Part shown: piece after piece, positions 42,730-52,457 of the stretch
How the letters are laid out: each line of letters starts with the position of its first letter
Position numbering within the stretch: the stretch's first letter is position 1
From: Pseudopedobacter sp037968815
GTDB taxonomy: Bacteria; Bacteroidota; Bacteroidia; Sphingobacteriales; Sphingobacteriaceae
Reading direction: 5' to 3'
Assembly (NCBI GenBank): GCA_037968815.1
Contig: JBBKWF010000011.1
Span: 372,001 to 436,000, forward strand
Length of the DNA stretch: 64,000 nt
The notes under the pieces: generated by a model
What the model saw: the letters and a program-made list of their open reading frames with translations, nothing else
Database searches by the model: none
What the model was told of the DNA's origin: nothing
Made by a program: the position numbers and the translations under genes

Positions 42730-44202
42730 CTACCCAACAAATAAATTCAACATGCTTGGGAAAAGTCCGAATAATAAAGTTAAAAATGTAAGTATAATAG
42801 TAAATACGATTAATAGATTGTTGCCTTTTATTACAGGTAAAGCCTTTTCGGTTTTTTTAAGGAAAAAGTTCAAAGGAATTTTAAGGTAAAAAAATAAAGA
42901 AACAACTGTTGTTAAAACTGCAACTACTAAAAGAATGGTGATATAAACATTAGCTCCGTTAAAACTAATTAAACTGGAGAACACCAAGAATTTAGCAATA
43001 AAACCTGCGGTTGGTGGGATTCCGGTTAAGGATACCATTAATATTACTAAACAAACACCTAAAGTTGGAATGGTTTTTCCTAAACCTTTGAAACCTGATA
43101 TATTAACAATAGCGTAATTATTTTCGATGCAGCTAAGCGCCATAAAAATACCGATGTTAGCAATGCTGTAAATTGCCAGATAAAACAACACCGCGTTTAA
43201 AATTAAAGCCTGTGGTATTACAAACAACATCAACACAAAGCCAGTATGTCCAATTGCCGAATAAGCCATCATACGTTTAGCGTCATCCTGAAAAACAGCA
43301 GCCACATTACCTAAAATCATGGACGCTACGGAAGCGAAAAGAATAAATTGACTGAGTGTGTCACCAACTTGGAAGTAGGGCAACAAATAATAAAGGAAGC
43401 CAAAAACAGCAATCTTTGGTACCGTTGATAAAAAAGAAACTACGGAAGTTGGTGCAACCTGATAAGCATCCGGTGTCCAGAAATGGAAAGGTACTGCTGA
43501 CAGTTTAAAACTGATTCCGGCAAGCATTAAAACAATTGCTAAAGAAGATGCACCGACACCAATCTGAGATAAACCGTTTACTAACTCATCACCATATAAA
43601 TTAATAGTGCCTGTAAAACCGTAGATCAAACTAATACCGTAAAGCATAATTGCCGAAGCAACTGCACCAAACAAAACATACTTCATACCGGCTTCCGCTT
43701 GATTCTTTTGGTAAGCGTTATAAGCAACCAGCAAATAAGACGCTAAAGAAACCATCTCTATTGAAAGATAAAGCATCAACAGGTTTGCCGAAGAAACTAG
43801 CAGGAACATTCCTAAAATGCTCGCTAAAAAAATAGAGATTAAATCATTGATTCCTTTCGGGTGTTTCGTTAATCGGTCATCTTGATAAAAGAATAAAAGC
43901 GAGAAGATAGAAACTGCAATAATTAATAGTTTAAACTGAATAGCCGATTTAGAAAAGACAAACATTCCGTTGAACAGCAAACTTACATTTTGGAAATTAA
44001 CTAAATCAAACACCAAAAAGCCTCCGCTTATTACCAGCGTTAACAAAGCTATACTGGCTATAAGTATATTACTTTTCTTGACGAATAAATCGACAAGGAT
44101 GACTACCAAAAAACCTATAATAATTGTCCACTCGCTACACAGATAAGGTAACGAGTTGATGATATCGGTTGTAGTTTGGCTGATGTTTGGCAGGTTCTGC
44201 AT
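42730..44202 (-). CDS. nuoN: NADH-quinone oxidoreductase subunit N
   Basis: This is the 490-aa antiporter-like membrane subunit of complex I, with about 14 TM helices. The conserved lysine and proline helices include KYVLFGAVASAIMLYGISLI, GISFKLSAVPFHFWTPDAYQ and AVFQDDAKRMMAYSAIGHTG. NuoN pumps protons alongside NuoL and NuoM. It is the last gene of the nuo run and lies 3 bp after the DUF4139 gene, so that gene is inside the operon. Confidence 0.96.
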   Translation of the reverse strand: MQNLPNISQTTTDIINSLPYLCSEWTIIIGFLVVILVDLFVKKSNILIASIALLTLVISGGFLVFDLVNFQNVSLLFNGMFVFSKSAIQFKLLIIAVSIFSLLFFYQDDRLTKHPKGINDLISIFLASILGMFLLVSSANLLMLYLSIEMVSLASYLLVAYNAYQKNQAEAGMKYVLFGAVASAIMLYGISLIYGFTGTINLYGDELVNGLSQIGVGASSLAIVLMLAGISFKLSAVPFHFWTPDAYQVAPTSVVSFLSTVPKIAVFGFLYYLLPYFQVGDTLSQFILFASVASMILGNVAAVFQDDAKRMMAYSAIGHTGFVLMLFVIPQALILNAVLFYLAIYSIANIGIFMALSCIENNYAIVNISGFKGLGKTIPTLGVCLVILMVSLTGIPPTAGFIAKFLVFSSLISFNGANVYITILLVVAVLTTVVSLFFYLKIPLNFFLKKTEKALPVIKGNNLLIVFTIILTFLTLLFGLFPSMLNLFVG

Positions 44203-44205
44203 CCC

Positions 44206-45828
44206 TTATTCTAAATTGATTTGAAGGTTTTTAGGATACTTTACTTGATATTTCAAGTTCAGTTTCTTTTCCTCGTTAGGCTGTAGCGTCAATTTCCAAG
44301 TAAGCTTTCCGTCTTTCTCGTTTAATTCTGCTCCAGAAATATCCTGTTTCTCTATACTGATTGTTTCATTGGTAGAAACCGGCAATTGATCATAAACTGT
44401 TAAATCTATAATTTTGTTTTTTCGGTTTTTGATGGTGATTAAAAAATCACGAGTTACTTTTTGCGAAGAACCAAAAAATTGTTTTTCTTTAAAATCTGTC
44501 TGCTTTTCGCGAGTAACTATCACACTTTTATCATTACCCAAAGAAACAGATAAAGTGTCAGCAGATTGTGCCACGTTCAAAGGAGTAGTGCCTAAAAAAG
44601 TTCCATCGAAAAATATACTCGCCTCGCCAGAAATCAAATTATACTTATTAAAGTCAGTGATTTTTGCTGTTAGATTCACTTTATCTGAAAGTTTTGGAAT
44701 GGCGGTATAGTTGAACGTTGCAGGAATGTCGTACGTTCCAATTTCCGCAGTAATTAATTTCCCATTTGATGGAATGGTATAAATTTCTTTAATATCAAAC
44801 AACAAACTGGTTTGTGACTGCTGGCTACTTACCTGTAAAGGCGCACTCGCCATTCCTCTGATACTTACTGGTTTTTGACTGCCATATCCAACTGTGACAA
44901 CTTCATCCAAACTTGCACTTTCTTTCTGCATCATCATGCCTGCTACTTTACCTGAGAGTAAATTTGAAAGTGGGCTTAAATAATATGGGTTTAAGGTTGG
45001 TGCAACGTTACTTTCAGAAGGATTTCCGGAAGATAAGATTAAATGAACCTTGCTCCAGTCCTCTCCAGAGTTCTGCTTTACATTTGCTTTATAAGCCAGT
45101 TTAATGGGTTGGTTGATATCTATTGCCCTAAGGTCATAACTTGCATACCAAGAAGCATTGTAAACCAAATAACTAATTTTAAAGTTCGCCCTTGAAGCTG
45201 ATGGAGCGCTAAGCTTAACTACAATGTCACTAGTATTTATTGATGCATTTGCATTAAATGTTTTCAGTTGGTTGTTTAAGTCATTCAATTTTTTTTCGGC
45301 CTCTTTCTTTTTTTCTGTAAGGAGGTATTGTTCAGCTTTTAGTTCTTTGAGCTTGGTTTCTTGATAACTCAATAGTGTTTTTAATTTAATGATATCGAAA
45401 CCACTGTTGCCAGTATAAGTGACTTGGTTTTGAGCTAAGATTTTCTGTTGTGTTTCATTGATGGAAAGCGCATCGTTGAGTTTGGCAACAACTTGCGCCT
45501 GTGCATTCACTTTAACGGTGAATGCTTCGAGCTCATCACTTTTACTCTGTTTGTTGAGATAATTAGACTGTTTATTAACTGATAATATGGTAAAAGCGCC
45601 TTCACCTTTCACTTGTATACTCTGTTGATTGATATCGTTGGACAGCCCGGTAAATACAACCTCGGATACACCAGCAGGTAAATTAACACTAGCATCTCGT
45701 TCAATCTGCGCACCGTTTAAGAAAACAGTAACTGTTTTAATTACAGACTTGGCAGGAATAGTCTGCGTTTGCGCAACTGTTACCATAGGTAATATCAGAA
45801 GAACAAATAAGTTTTTAAAAATTTTCAT
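44206..45828 (-). CDS. DUF4139/DUF4140 (MuiA-like) exported protein inside the nuo operon
   Basis: The 540-aa protein has a signal peptide (residues 1-20). The N-terminal DUF4140-like part is SVIKTVTVFLNGAQIERDAS, followed by a helical coiled-coil stretch at about 85-195. The C-terminal DUF4139 beta region has ISYLVYNASWYASYDLRA near 220 and YDQLPVSTNETISIE near 490. Around residues 288-328 lies a block with LLSGKVAGMMMQ and LDEVVTVGYGSQKPVSIRG, which closely echoes the SusC plug motifs. It sits between nuoM and nuoN. A -7-like TAAGTTTG at 45882-45889 could give it extra expression. Family members are poorly characterised (mucoidy inhibitor-like). A role in complex I is not supported by known biology. 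Confidence 0.8.
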   Translation of the reverse strand: MKIFKNLFVLLILPMVTVAQTQTIPAKSVIKTVTVFLNGAQIERDASVNLPAGVSEVVFTGLSNDINQQSIQVKGEGAFTILSVNKQSNYLNKQSKSDELEAFTVKVNAQAQVVAKLNDALSINETQQKILAQNQVTYTGNSGFDIIKLKTLLSYQETKLKELKAEQYLLTEKKKEAEKKLNDLNNQLKTFNANASINTSDIVVKLSAPSASRANFKISYLVYNASWYASYDLRAIDINQPIKLAYKANVKQNSGEDWSKVHLILSSGNPSESNVAPTLNPYYLSPLSNLLSGKVAGMMMQKESASLDEVVTVGYGSQKPVSIRGMASAPLQVSSQQSQTSLLFDIKEIYTIPSNGKLITAEIGTYDIPATFNYTAIPKLSDKVNLTAKITDFNKYNLISGEASIFFDGTFLGTTPLNVAQSADTLSVSLGNDKSVIVTREKQTDFKEKQFFGSSQKVTRDFLITIKNRKNKIIDLTVYDQLPVSTNETISIEKQDISGAELNEKDGKLTWKLTLQPNEEKKLNLKYQVKYPKNLQINLE

Positions 45829-45886
45829 ACTAGATTCAATTTAATTCATAAACTTAGTTAACAGCTAAAGAGCAGCGCCACCAAAC

Positions 45887-47482
45887 TTACTTAAACATCA
45901 ATAAAAACTGATTTACAGAACTGCTCATCACATCAAAAACGATGGAAGGCATTATACCTAAAATTAAAGCCATCGCCGCTAAGGGGACCAATACCGTAAT
46001 TTCTCTGGCAGTAACATCCGTTAAGGCTAATTTCCATTCTTCTTTCTTTACTCTAAATTTTCCGAAAAACATTCTTTGTAAAGTCCATAAAAGGTAACCT
46101 GCTCCTAATAGAATCCCCAGTGCGCCAACCATGGCCATCCAACGTGGGATTAAACCGTTCAAGCTTTCTGATGAAAATGCACCGATTAAAACAAAAGCTT
46201 CTGCAATAAAAGCCGAAAACCCAGGTAAGCCGAGTGATGCGAAAAAAGCAATCATTACAAAACCGGTAAACACTGGCATTTTGTTAGCTAGGCCTCTAAA
46301 ATTATAAATATCTCTATCGTGAACACGCGTATAAATTACACCTACAATAAAGAACAGCATCACCGAAAGGAAACCGTGAGAAATCATCTGCATCATTGCT
46401 CCGTTCAAACCTTCTGAAGTTAAAGATGCGATCCCTAACAACACAAAACCCATGTGCGATACGGAAGAATAGGCCACCAACCTTTTTAAATCTCGTTGCG
46501 CAAGCGCATTCATTGCGCCGTAAATAATTGAAATTACGCCCAATAAACCCATCCAAAAAGAGAGCGACATGGCCGCTTCAGGGAAAATTCCGTAAGCAAT
46601 TCTGATGATGCCATAACCACCGACTTTCAGCAATATCCCCGCAAGGATTAATGAAATTGGTGTTGGCGCTTCTACGTGGGCATCGGGCAACCAAGTATGA
46701 AATGGAAAAATCGGAACTTTGATAGCGAAAGCGATAAATACAACTATGAAAGCTACAATTCGGGCAGGGAAGCCAAATATTTGAGCATTTGCCAGTACAT
46801 TAAATATGGAGCCGTCAATATAATTAGCGGGATTCATGGCGTAAACCATGTTAAAAGTGTGGTTACCCGTTGCTGGATCTATTACCGAAAGGTATAGTCC
46901 CGCAATAACCAAAAGCATAAACACCGAACCGAATAAAGTGTAAAGGAAAAATTTGATAGAAGCGTACTCTCTTCTTACTCCGCCCCACATTCCAATCAGA
47001 AAGTAAAGTGGTAAAAGCATCAGCTCATAAAAGATGTAAAAAAGGAATAAATCTAATGCACAAAAAACTCCGATAACAGCAGTGTTAAGCAACAGAAATA
47101 AAGCAAAATAGCCTTTCAAATTAGTTTTTATCTCCCACGAGGAAAGCGTTGCCACCAGCATTACCAAAGCAGAAAGCCAAATTAAGCCAATAGAAAATCC
47201 ATCGACACCTAATAAATAATCAATTTGTAAAGTGCCGAATTGCCCAACATCCAAACGTATCCATTTAAGGTTTTCTAACCATTGGTATTGTGAAAGCTGA
47301 TTGACTCCTGCAAAAGCATCACCAGTTTTAAAATGGTAATACATATAACTAGCTATAGCTAATTGTACTCCGCAAACAAGCAGGGTGATATATTTGAACC
47401 AGCTGTTCAAACTTTTTGGCAATGCCAAAATAATAGCGCCAAACAATAAAGGCAAGAATATAAGGACTGATAATAAACCCAT
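45887..47482 (-). CDS. nuoM: NADH-quinone oxidoreductase subunit M
   Basis: This is the 531-aa antiporter-like subunit of complex I. Hallmarks are FYIFYELMLLPLYFLIGMWG (the conserved glutamate), KVPIFPFHTWLPDAHVEAPT and AQRDLKRLVAYSSVSHMGFV. It shares one base with the nuoL stop. Proton pumping through the membrane arm is the known role. Confidence 0.97.
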   Translation of the reverse strand: MGLLSVLIFLPLLFGAIILALPKSLNSWFKYITLLVCGVQLAIASYMYYHFKTGDAFAGVNQLSQYQWLENLKWIRLDVGQFGTLQIDYLLGVDGFSIGLIWLSALVMLVATLSSWEIKTNLKGYFALFLLLNTAVIGVFCALDLFLFYIFYELMLLPLYFLIGMWGGVRREYASIKFFLYTLFGSVFMLLVIAGLYLSVIDPATGNHTFNMVYAMNPANYIDGSIFNVLANAQIFGFPARIVAFIVVFIAFAIKVPIFPFHTWLPDAHVEAPTPISLILAGILLKVGGYGIIRIAYGIFPEAAMSLSFWMGLLGVISIIYGAMNALAQRDLKRLVAYSSVSHMGFVLLGIASLTSEGLNGAMMQMISHGFLSVMLFFIVGVIYTRVHDRDIYNFRGLANKMPVFTGFVMIAFFASLGLPGFSAFIAEAFVLIGAFSSESLNGLIPRWMAMVGALGILLGAGYLLWTLQRMFFGKFRVKKEEWKLALTDVTAREITVLVPLAAMALILGIMPSIVFDVMSSSVNQFLLMFK

Positions 47483-49527
47483 CAGATAATAACTTTATAA
47501 ATCATAAAACTTAAAAATATAAACAACATCCACACAAAGTAGTGTTGCAGTTTTCCGTTCTGCACAGACCTAAACCAAACGCTCAGGCTACTCACTAAAC
47601 TTGCCAAGCCATTTACGCCTCCGTCGATAATGTATTTATCAAACCAATCAGCAATATTAGACAGCAACAAGGTAGCTTTCGTAGATGAATGTACTATGCC
47701 GTCAATAATTTTTGTGTCGAACCAAAAAGCTAATTTAGCTTTCCATAAAACTAAAGCAACCAACTTTTTATCGTACAATACATTAAAATACCATTGATGA
47801 TAAGAGAATTGGTAGTACCATGTTTTTTGATTGGTAAACACAATTTTATTTTTTGCGTAGATAAAATAAGCTGACGCGATTAAAACCAAGCTTAAGGCGT
47901 TAATATATATAGGCACAAAAAGATGCAAGAAACCTTCTGAATGAGCTTTTGTACTGAATGCATGGTGTAGCCATGAGCTTTCTAAACTAAAAGGATTGAT
48001 TGCGAAGACAAAGCCGAAACAGAATATAGCCAAAATAATAGCAGGGACTTTCATCCAGTAATTTGGGTCATGAAGATGAAAGTCTTCTACCTTTTTGTTT
48101 AATATGGCTGGAAGCTTAAACTCGCCAAAGAAAGTTTTAAAAATTACTCTGAAAATGTAGAATGTTGTTAACCATGAAGTGATGGAAATAACAACTGGAA
48201 ATAACCAGAACACTCCTCCCCGTTCACCTGCCCATTCAAAAACGCTGATTAAAATAGCGTCTTTTGACAAATAACCCGAAGTAAATGGCAGACCTGATAA
48301 AGACATTGCTGCTATAATAAAAACAATGGCTGTAATTGGCATTAATCGGGCTAAACCACCCATGTTCCGCATATCTTGCTCATCGAATTTTGATCCATTA
48401 CGTTCTTTTATATGATGCAGTTGATGGATGACCATACCTGCCGCTAAAAACAATAGACACTTAAAGAATGCGTGAGTTGATAAATGAAAAATTGCAGCCG
48501 CATTATCTTTTACGCCCACTGCTAAAACCATAAAACCGAGTTGCGAAATGGTTGAAAAAGCCAAAACTTTTTTAATATCATTTTGCGTTAACGCAATGGT
48601 TGCTGCCATAAATGCCGTTAACAAACCAATGGAAGCCATGGTGGTCAACACTGTATCATCAAACAAAGGTGATACTCTTAACAATAAAAACACACCTGCT
48701 GCAACCATTGTTGCGGCATGGATTAAAGAAGAAACTGCGGTTGGGCCTTGCATGGCATCTGGCAACCAAGAATGCAGTGGAAATTGTGCTGATTTTGCAG
48801 CCGCCCCAATTAAGAAACAAAAACCTGCAATAGTAAGCCAGTAACTTGGAATAGAAGCAAATGGCGTTACCCAGTTTCCATCATGAATAAAAGAAGAATG
48901 AATAATGCCTTTTGCACCAAACAGGGTTTCAATATCTAAGGTGTGGAACTGCGAAAGCAAAATCATTAGCCCAATAAGGAAACCTACGTCCCCTACTCTG
49001 TTCATAATGAAAGCTTTTTTATTTGCCTGAACCGCCTTCTTTTTTGTAAACCAAAAACCAATTAATAGGTAAGAAGCAAAACCGACTAACTCCCAAAAAG
49101 CGTAGAGTATAAATAGATTATCAGCCATAACTACGCAAAGCATAGCAAAACAGAACAAACTGAGGTAAGCGAAATAACGATATTTTAAAGCTTCTTTACG
49201 GATGTATTCAATGGAATAAATATGAACTAAAAGTGCTACAAAAGATACCAAAAGCATCATAATTACACTTAAATCGTTCAGTAAAATACCGACGTTAATA
49301 CTTACGTTCCCTAAGTTTATCCATGAAAAAGCAAAATGAAATGGTTGTTTTTGCCAAACACTGAAAAACAGAATAGCAGAAAAGATAAGCGAAACAGAAA
49401 TGCTTAAAATACCAAACGCACCAGCCAGTTTTTTAAAAATTAAAGAAAATATGAATGCCAAAAACGGAGCTGTAATAGCTGTTAGTGCAAAACACAAAAT
49501 CTGATAATTTGTAAAACTGATATCCAT
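47482..49527 (-). CDS. nuoL: NADH-quinone oxidoreductase subunit L
   Basis: This is the 681-aa distal antiporter-like subunit. It has LYAFWELVGFASYLLIGFWF, KSAQFPLHSWLPDAMQGPTA and TQNDIKKVLAFSTISQLGFM, and a long C-terminal part that forms the lateral helix along the membrane arm. It shares single bases with both nuoK and nuoM, typical of tight translational coupling. Confidence 0.97.
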   Translation of the reverse strand: MDISFTNYQILCFALTAITAPFLAFIFSLIFKKLAGAFGILSISVSLIFSAILFFSVWQKQPFHFAFSWINLGNVSINVGILLNDLSVIMMLLVSFVALLVHIYSIEYIRKEALKYRYFAYLSLFCFAMLCVVMADNLFILYAFWELVGFASYLLIGFWFTKKKAVQANKKAFIMNRVGDVGFLIGLMILLSQFHTLDIETLFGAKGIIHSSFIHDGNWVTPFASIPSYWLTIAGFCFLIGAAAKSAQFPLHSWLPDAMQGPTAVSSLIHAATMVAAGVFLLLRVSPLFDDTVLTTMASIGLLTAFMAATIALTQNDIKKVLAFSTISQLGFMVLAVGVKDNAAAIFHLSTHAFFKCLLFLAAGMVIHQLHHIKERNGSKFDEQDMRNMGGLARLMPITAIVFIIAAMSLSGLPFTSGYLSKDAILISVFEWAGERGGVFWLFPVVISITSWLTTFYIFRVIFKTFFGEFKLPAILNKKVEDFHLHDPNYWMKVPAIILAIFCFGFVFAINPFSLESSWLHHAFSTKAHSEGFLHLFVPIYINALSLVLIASAYFIYAKNKIVFTNQKTWYYQFSYHQWYFNVLYDKKLVALVLWKAKLAFWFDTKIIDGIVHSSTKATLLLSNIADWFDKYIIDGGVNGLASLVSSLSVWFRSVQNGKLQHYFVWMLFIFLSFMIYKVII

Positions 49528-49835
49528 TAGCCTCTTAAACTTTTAGTTTGATTTGGATCAATTGTTTGCGCTCTTTTGTAAAGATTCATGATAATTACTA
49601 AAGCTACTGCAACCGCTGCGGCCGCTAATATAATGATGAACAAACCGAAGATTTGCCCGGTATTGTCTACTTTATCGTATTTACCAAAGGCAACCATATT
49701 TAAAATGGAAGCGTTAATCATCAGCTCTATACCCATTAATATTTGGATTGCGTTTTTACGAGTAATGACAGCAAATAACCCTAAAGAAAATAAGATTGCA
49801 CCAATCAGCAAGAAGTGTTGAAGTGGAATCATCAT
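49527..49835 (-). CDS. nuoK: NADH-quinone oxidoreductase subunit K
   Basis: The 102-aa protein has three TM helices and carries GIELMINASILNMVAF with the conserved glutamate, and the end IILAAAAVAVALVIIMNLYK. It overlaps nuoJ by 4 bp (ATGA type) and nuoL by one base. Confidence 0.96.
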   Translation of the reverse strand: MMIPLQHFLLIGAILFSLGLFAVITRKNAIQILMGIELMINASILNMVAFGKYDKVDNTGQIFGLFIIILAAAAVAVALVIIMNLYKRAQTIDPNQTKSLRG

Positions 49836-50377
49836 GTTTTAGGCTCCTTTCTGGCAATTTGTGCTGCGCCAATTAATGCCATCATCAATAAAATTGAAAT
49901 CATTTCTAGAGGCAGTAAATACCTACTCATTAAGTTTACACCTATATTTCTGATGGTATCATCTGTCACGGTTTTTACATTTCCGCTGGCTTGTGCAGTT
50001 GTAATCCAATTCAAGTTTTGAAAATCTATATTTAAAAAAGTGTAGACCAACAAAGCAAGAAATGTTATAGTGATTAACATTGCAGGTAATCTGTTTGCCG
50101 AAAGTAAGCCTGACGGAATTTTTGAAATAGTATCTAAAGCGTCTTTACTAGATAAAAGAAAAGCAAAAAGCAATAGAACTAGCACTCCGCCCACGTAAAT
50201 TACAATTTGGGTTAAGGCAACAAAATCTGCCAAGGCAAAAACGTACAAGCCTGCCACTGCAAAAAGTGTTACAAAAAACATAAAAACAGAACGCACTAGT
50301 TGCTGGCTAAGCACCACGTAGGTTGCACTGCCAATGGCGATTGCTGTTAAAATGTAGAATATGATTTGCTCTATCAA
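49832..50377 (-). CDS. nuoJ: NADH-quinone oxidoreductase subunit J
   Basis: This 181-aa membrane subunit has five TM helices. The family core is FVTLFAVAGLYVFALADFVA and VIYVGGVLVLLLFAFLLSSK. It contributes to the E-channel of complex I. It is separated from nuoI by 237 bp of repeat material, which is unusual for this operon. Confidence 0.94.
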   Translation of the reverse strand: MIEQIIFYILTAIAIGSATYVVLSQQLVRSVFMFFVTLFAVAGLYVFALADFVALTQIVIYVGGVLVLLLFAFLLSSKDALDTISKIPSGLLSANRLPAMLITITFLALLVYTFLNIDFQNLNWITTAQASGNVKTVTDDTIRNIGVNLMSRYLLPLEMISILLMMALIGAAQIARKEPKT

Positions 50378-50394
50378 TTTGTTAATCTTCTTCT

Positions 50395-50600
50395 TGTTAA
50401 ATAAAAGGCATTTTCACACAGCCTTGCCTGCCCTCATGCCGGGCAATGACAGTAACTTTTTTTTCCGCAAAAAAAGTAACCAAAAAAACTCTCGCCTGCG
50501 CCCTTTGCTACAAAGGGAGTGCTTTTACTTCTTTCATCTGTACCGCAAAGGCCAAGGGCGAAAAAAGCGTTAACATTAGACAGTGCTTTTCCTCGCTCTT
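50395..50600. repeat. Composite intergenic repeat between nuoI and nuoJ
   Basis: This gap holds several repeat-like pieces: the hairpin TGCCC/GGGCA (50429-50445), the T/A palindrome CTTTTTTTTCCGCAAAAAAAG flanked by direct AGTAAC/GTAAC (50451-50480), and CCCTTTG/CAAAGGG (50501-50517). The AAAAAAAGTAACCAAAAAAA string is a type of intergenic repeat I associate with Bacteroidota. No ORF in it is credible. Confidence 0.55.
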
Positions 50601-50614
50601 TTTAAAATCAGAAT

Positions 50615-51199
50615 TTATTTCTCTTCTGACTTTTTCATAGCTGCCTCTTTTGCTGCTTTGCGTTCTGCCAATTGTATTTCTAATTCTTTACGTTTTTGAT
50701 CTGCTTCTTCCTCTGTCATGTCGGCAAACTCATAAGTCATGTCTGTTACCAAAGTAAAACTTCTATCGTACTCGTTGGTCATTGTTATACATTCCGTTGG
50801 GCAAACTGTTGTGCACAAACCGCAGAACATACACTTCGCCATATCGATATCAAACTTTGGCGCATATAATCGCTTTACGGAACCGTCGGAAGTTTTTCCG
50901 ATAACCTCCGTAGATTTTATGCTTTCAATTTCAATGCAATCTACCGGACAAATTTTCGCACATAAATCGCAAACAATACAATCGTCAATCACTACATCTA
51001 GTTGGTAACGTCCAACTTCTGGAATTGGCAATTGCTGATGCGGATATTGAACCGTTGCAATTCCGTTCTGTTGCTCAAAATAATTAGCCTCTTTTACGTT
51101 GATTATTTTTTTGCTTTCTGTTGCGGCAAAAAAATGCTTGATGGTAAGGGATAATCCTTGCCATGCCGTTTTTAATCCGTTGTAAGCTGTTTTAATCAA
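50615..51199 (-). CDS. nuoI: NADH-quinone oxidoreductase subunit I
   Basis: The 194-aa ferredoxin-like subunit holds the two 4Fe-4S clusters (N6a/N6b) that pass electrons towards quinone. Cysteines are at 74, 77, 80 and 84 (CIVCDLCAKICPVDC) and at 123, 126, 129 and 133 (CMFCGLCTTVCPTEC). The C-terminus is a charged Lys/Glu-rich helix (QKRKELEIQLAERKAAKEAA). Repeats flank the gene on both sides. Confidence 0.97.
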   Translation of the reverse strand: MIKTAYNGLKTAWQGLSLTIKHFFAATESKKIINVKEANYFEQQNGIATVQYPHQQLPIPEVGRYQLDVVIDDCIVCDLCAKICPVDCIEIESIKSTEVIGKTSDGSVKRLYAPKFDIDMAKCMFCGLCTTVCPTECITMTNEYDRSFTLVTDMTYEFADMTEEEADQKRKELEIQLAERKAAKEAAMKKSEEK

Positions 51200-51242
51200 T
51201 CTATTATTTTTTATTTGGGGGTTTTAACACGCTTTCCACTAT

Positions 51243-51318
51243 ATCTTTTTTGTCTTACTCTTCTATTCCCTCTTCGACTCCGCTCAGAGTGACAATGCTC
51301 AGAAAGACAAAAAAGGAT
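51243..51318. repeat. Inverted repeat with GCTCAGAGTGAC core between nuoH and nuoI
   Basis: Outer arms ATCTTTTTTGTCTT (51243-51256) and AAGACAAAAAAGGAT (51304-51318) pair with one mismatch or bulge. Between them, 51272-51293 reads CTTCGACTCCGCTCAGAGTG, the reverse of the CACTCTGAGCGGAGTCGAAG element often seen in Bacteroidota intergenic DNA. It could form a long stem-loop and act as a weak terminator inside the operon. Confidence 0.6.
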
Positions 51319-51366
51319 GCCGTTTCAATCGTTAACCCGCTTATCCTTATTTATAAAACATTCAAT

Positions 51367-52434
51367 TTAAAGTAACAATTTCCACAATCCAGAAATCACT
51401 AAACATAAAAATGCCAATGGTGTTAATATTTTCCAGCAAAGTGTCATCAACTGATCAACACGTAAACGTGGCAATGTCCATCTGATCCACATTTGTATGC
51501 CTACTACCGCTAGGCATTTTGTCATTATCCAAAAAATCCCCCAGAAAATTCCGGTGGTATAAGTCGCTAGTTTTAAGCTTCCGATGTTTGGCAGTGGCGT
51601 ATTCCACCCTCCTAAAAATAAGGTTACACCCAACATAGCTACCAAAAACATCATGGCGTATTCTGCCAAAAATATAAATGCGAAACGCAAACCTGTATAT
51701 TCTGTATGGAAACCACCAATTAATTCAGACTCTGCTTCTGGTAAATCAAAAGGTGCTCGGTTACACTCTGCCAAAGAAGCAATAAAATAAATTAAATAAG
51801 CAAGCAATAAATGCGGTGCTTGAAAAACATTCCAAGCTAAAATGCCACCAATTTGGGTAACATCCAAAAAGCCAAGAAAATGAATAGTTTCCGTAGCTAA
51901 AATGCCTTGGTTATAATTGATGATTTGTAAATCTAAAGTTTGAGAAATCATTACAGCAGAAATGATGGCAAAACCGATGGGGATTTCGTAAGAAACCATT
52001 TGCGCTACCGAACGGACTGCACCTAACAAACTGTATTTATTGTTTGAACCCCAACCTGCCATTAAAATACCTAATGCCTCAATAGAAATAATTGCAAAGA
52101 CATAAAAAACGCCTAGGTTCATTGTTGCCGGGACTAAACCGGGAGCCCAAGGTAAAGCGACAAATCCTAAGTAAACGGCAACGAAAATAATAACTGGTGC
52201 AATGGTAAAAAGCACCTTATCTGCCAGCGCAGGTAAAATATATTCTTTTTGGATAAGCTTTAGTATATCGGCAGCGGTTTGTAGCCAACCGTATTTACCG
52301 ACTTCCATTGGCCCCAAACGGTCCTGCATAAAAGCCGAAATTTTTCGCTCAGCATAAACACTAAACAGCGAAAATACCGCAATGAAGCCAAAAATGGTGA
52401 AGGCAACCAGAAAATATAGGAGGTAAAAATTCAA
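51367..52434 (-). CDS. nuoH: NADH-quinone oxidoreductase subunit H
   Basis: This 355-aa membrane subunit with eight TM helices forms the quinone chamber. Motifs are AERKISAFMQDRLGPMEVGK, LAECNRAPFDLPEAESELIG (the conserved charged loop) and WIRWTLPRLRVDQLMTLCWK. It is the first nuo gene of the run and has a -7 element just upstream. nuoG and earlier genes do not precede it. Confidence 0.97.
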   Translation of the reverse strand: MNFYLLYFLVAFTIFGFIAVFSLFSVYAERKISAFMQDRLGPMEVGKYGWLQTAADILKLIQKEYILPALADKVLFTIAPVIIFVAVYLGFVALPWAPGLVPATMNLGVFYVFAIISIEALGILMAGWGSNNKYSLLGAVRSVAQMVSYEIPIGFAIISAVMISQTLDLQIINYNQGILATETIHFLGFLDVTQIGGILAWNVFQAPHLLLAYLIYFIASLAECNRAPFDLPEAESELIGGFHTEYTGLRFAFIFLAEYAMMFLVAMLGVTLFLGGWNTPLPNIGSLKLATYTTGIFWGIFWIMTKCLAVVGIQMWIRWTLPRLRVDQLMTLCWKILTPLAFLCLVISGLWKLLL

Positions 52435-52457
52435 TATTTTGAGCTGTTTTTTTGCTG

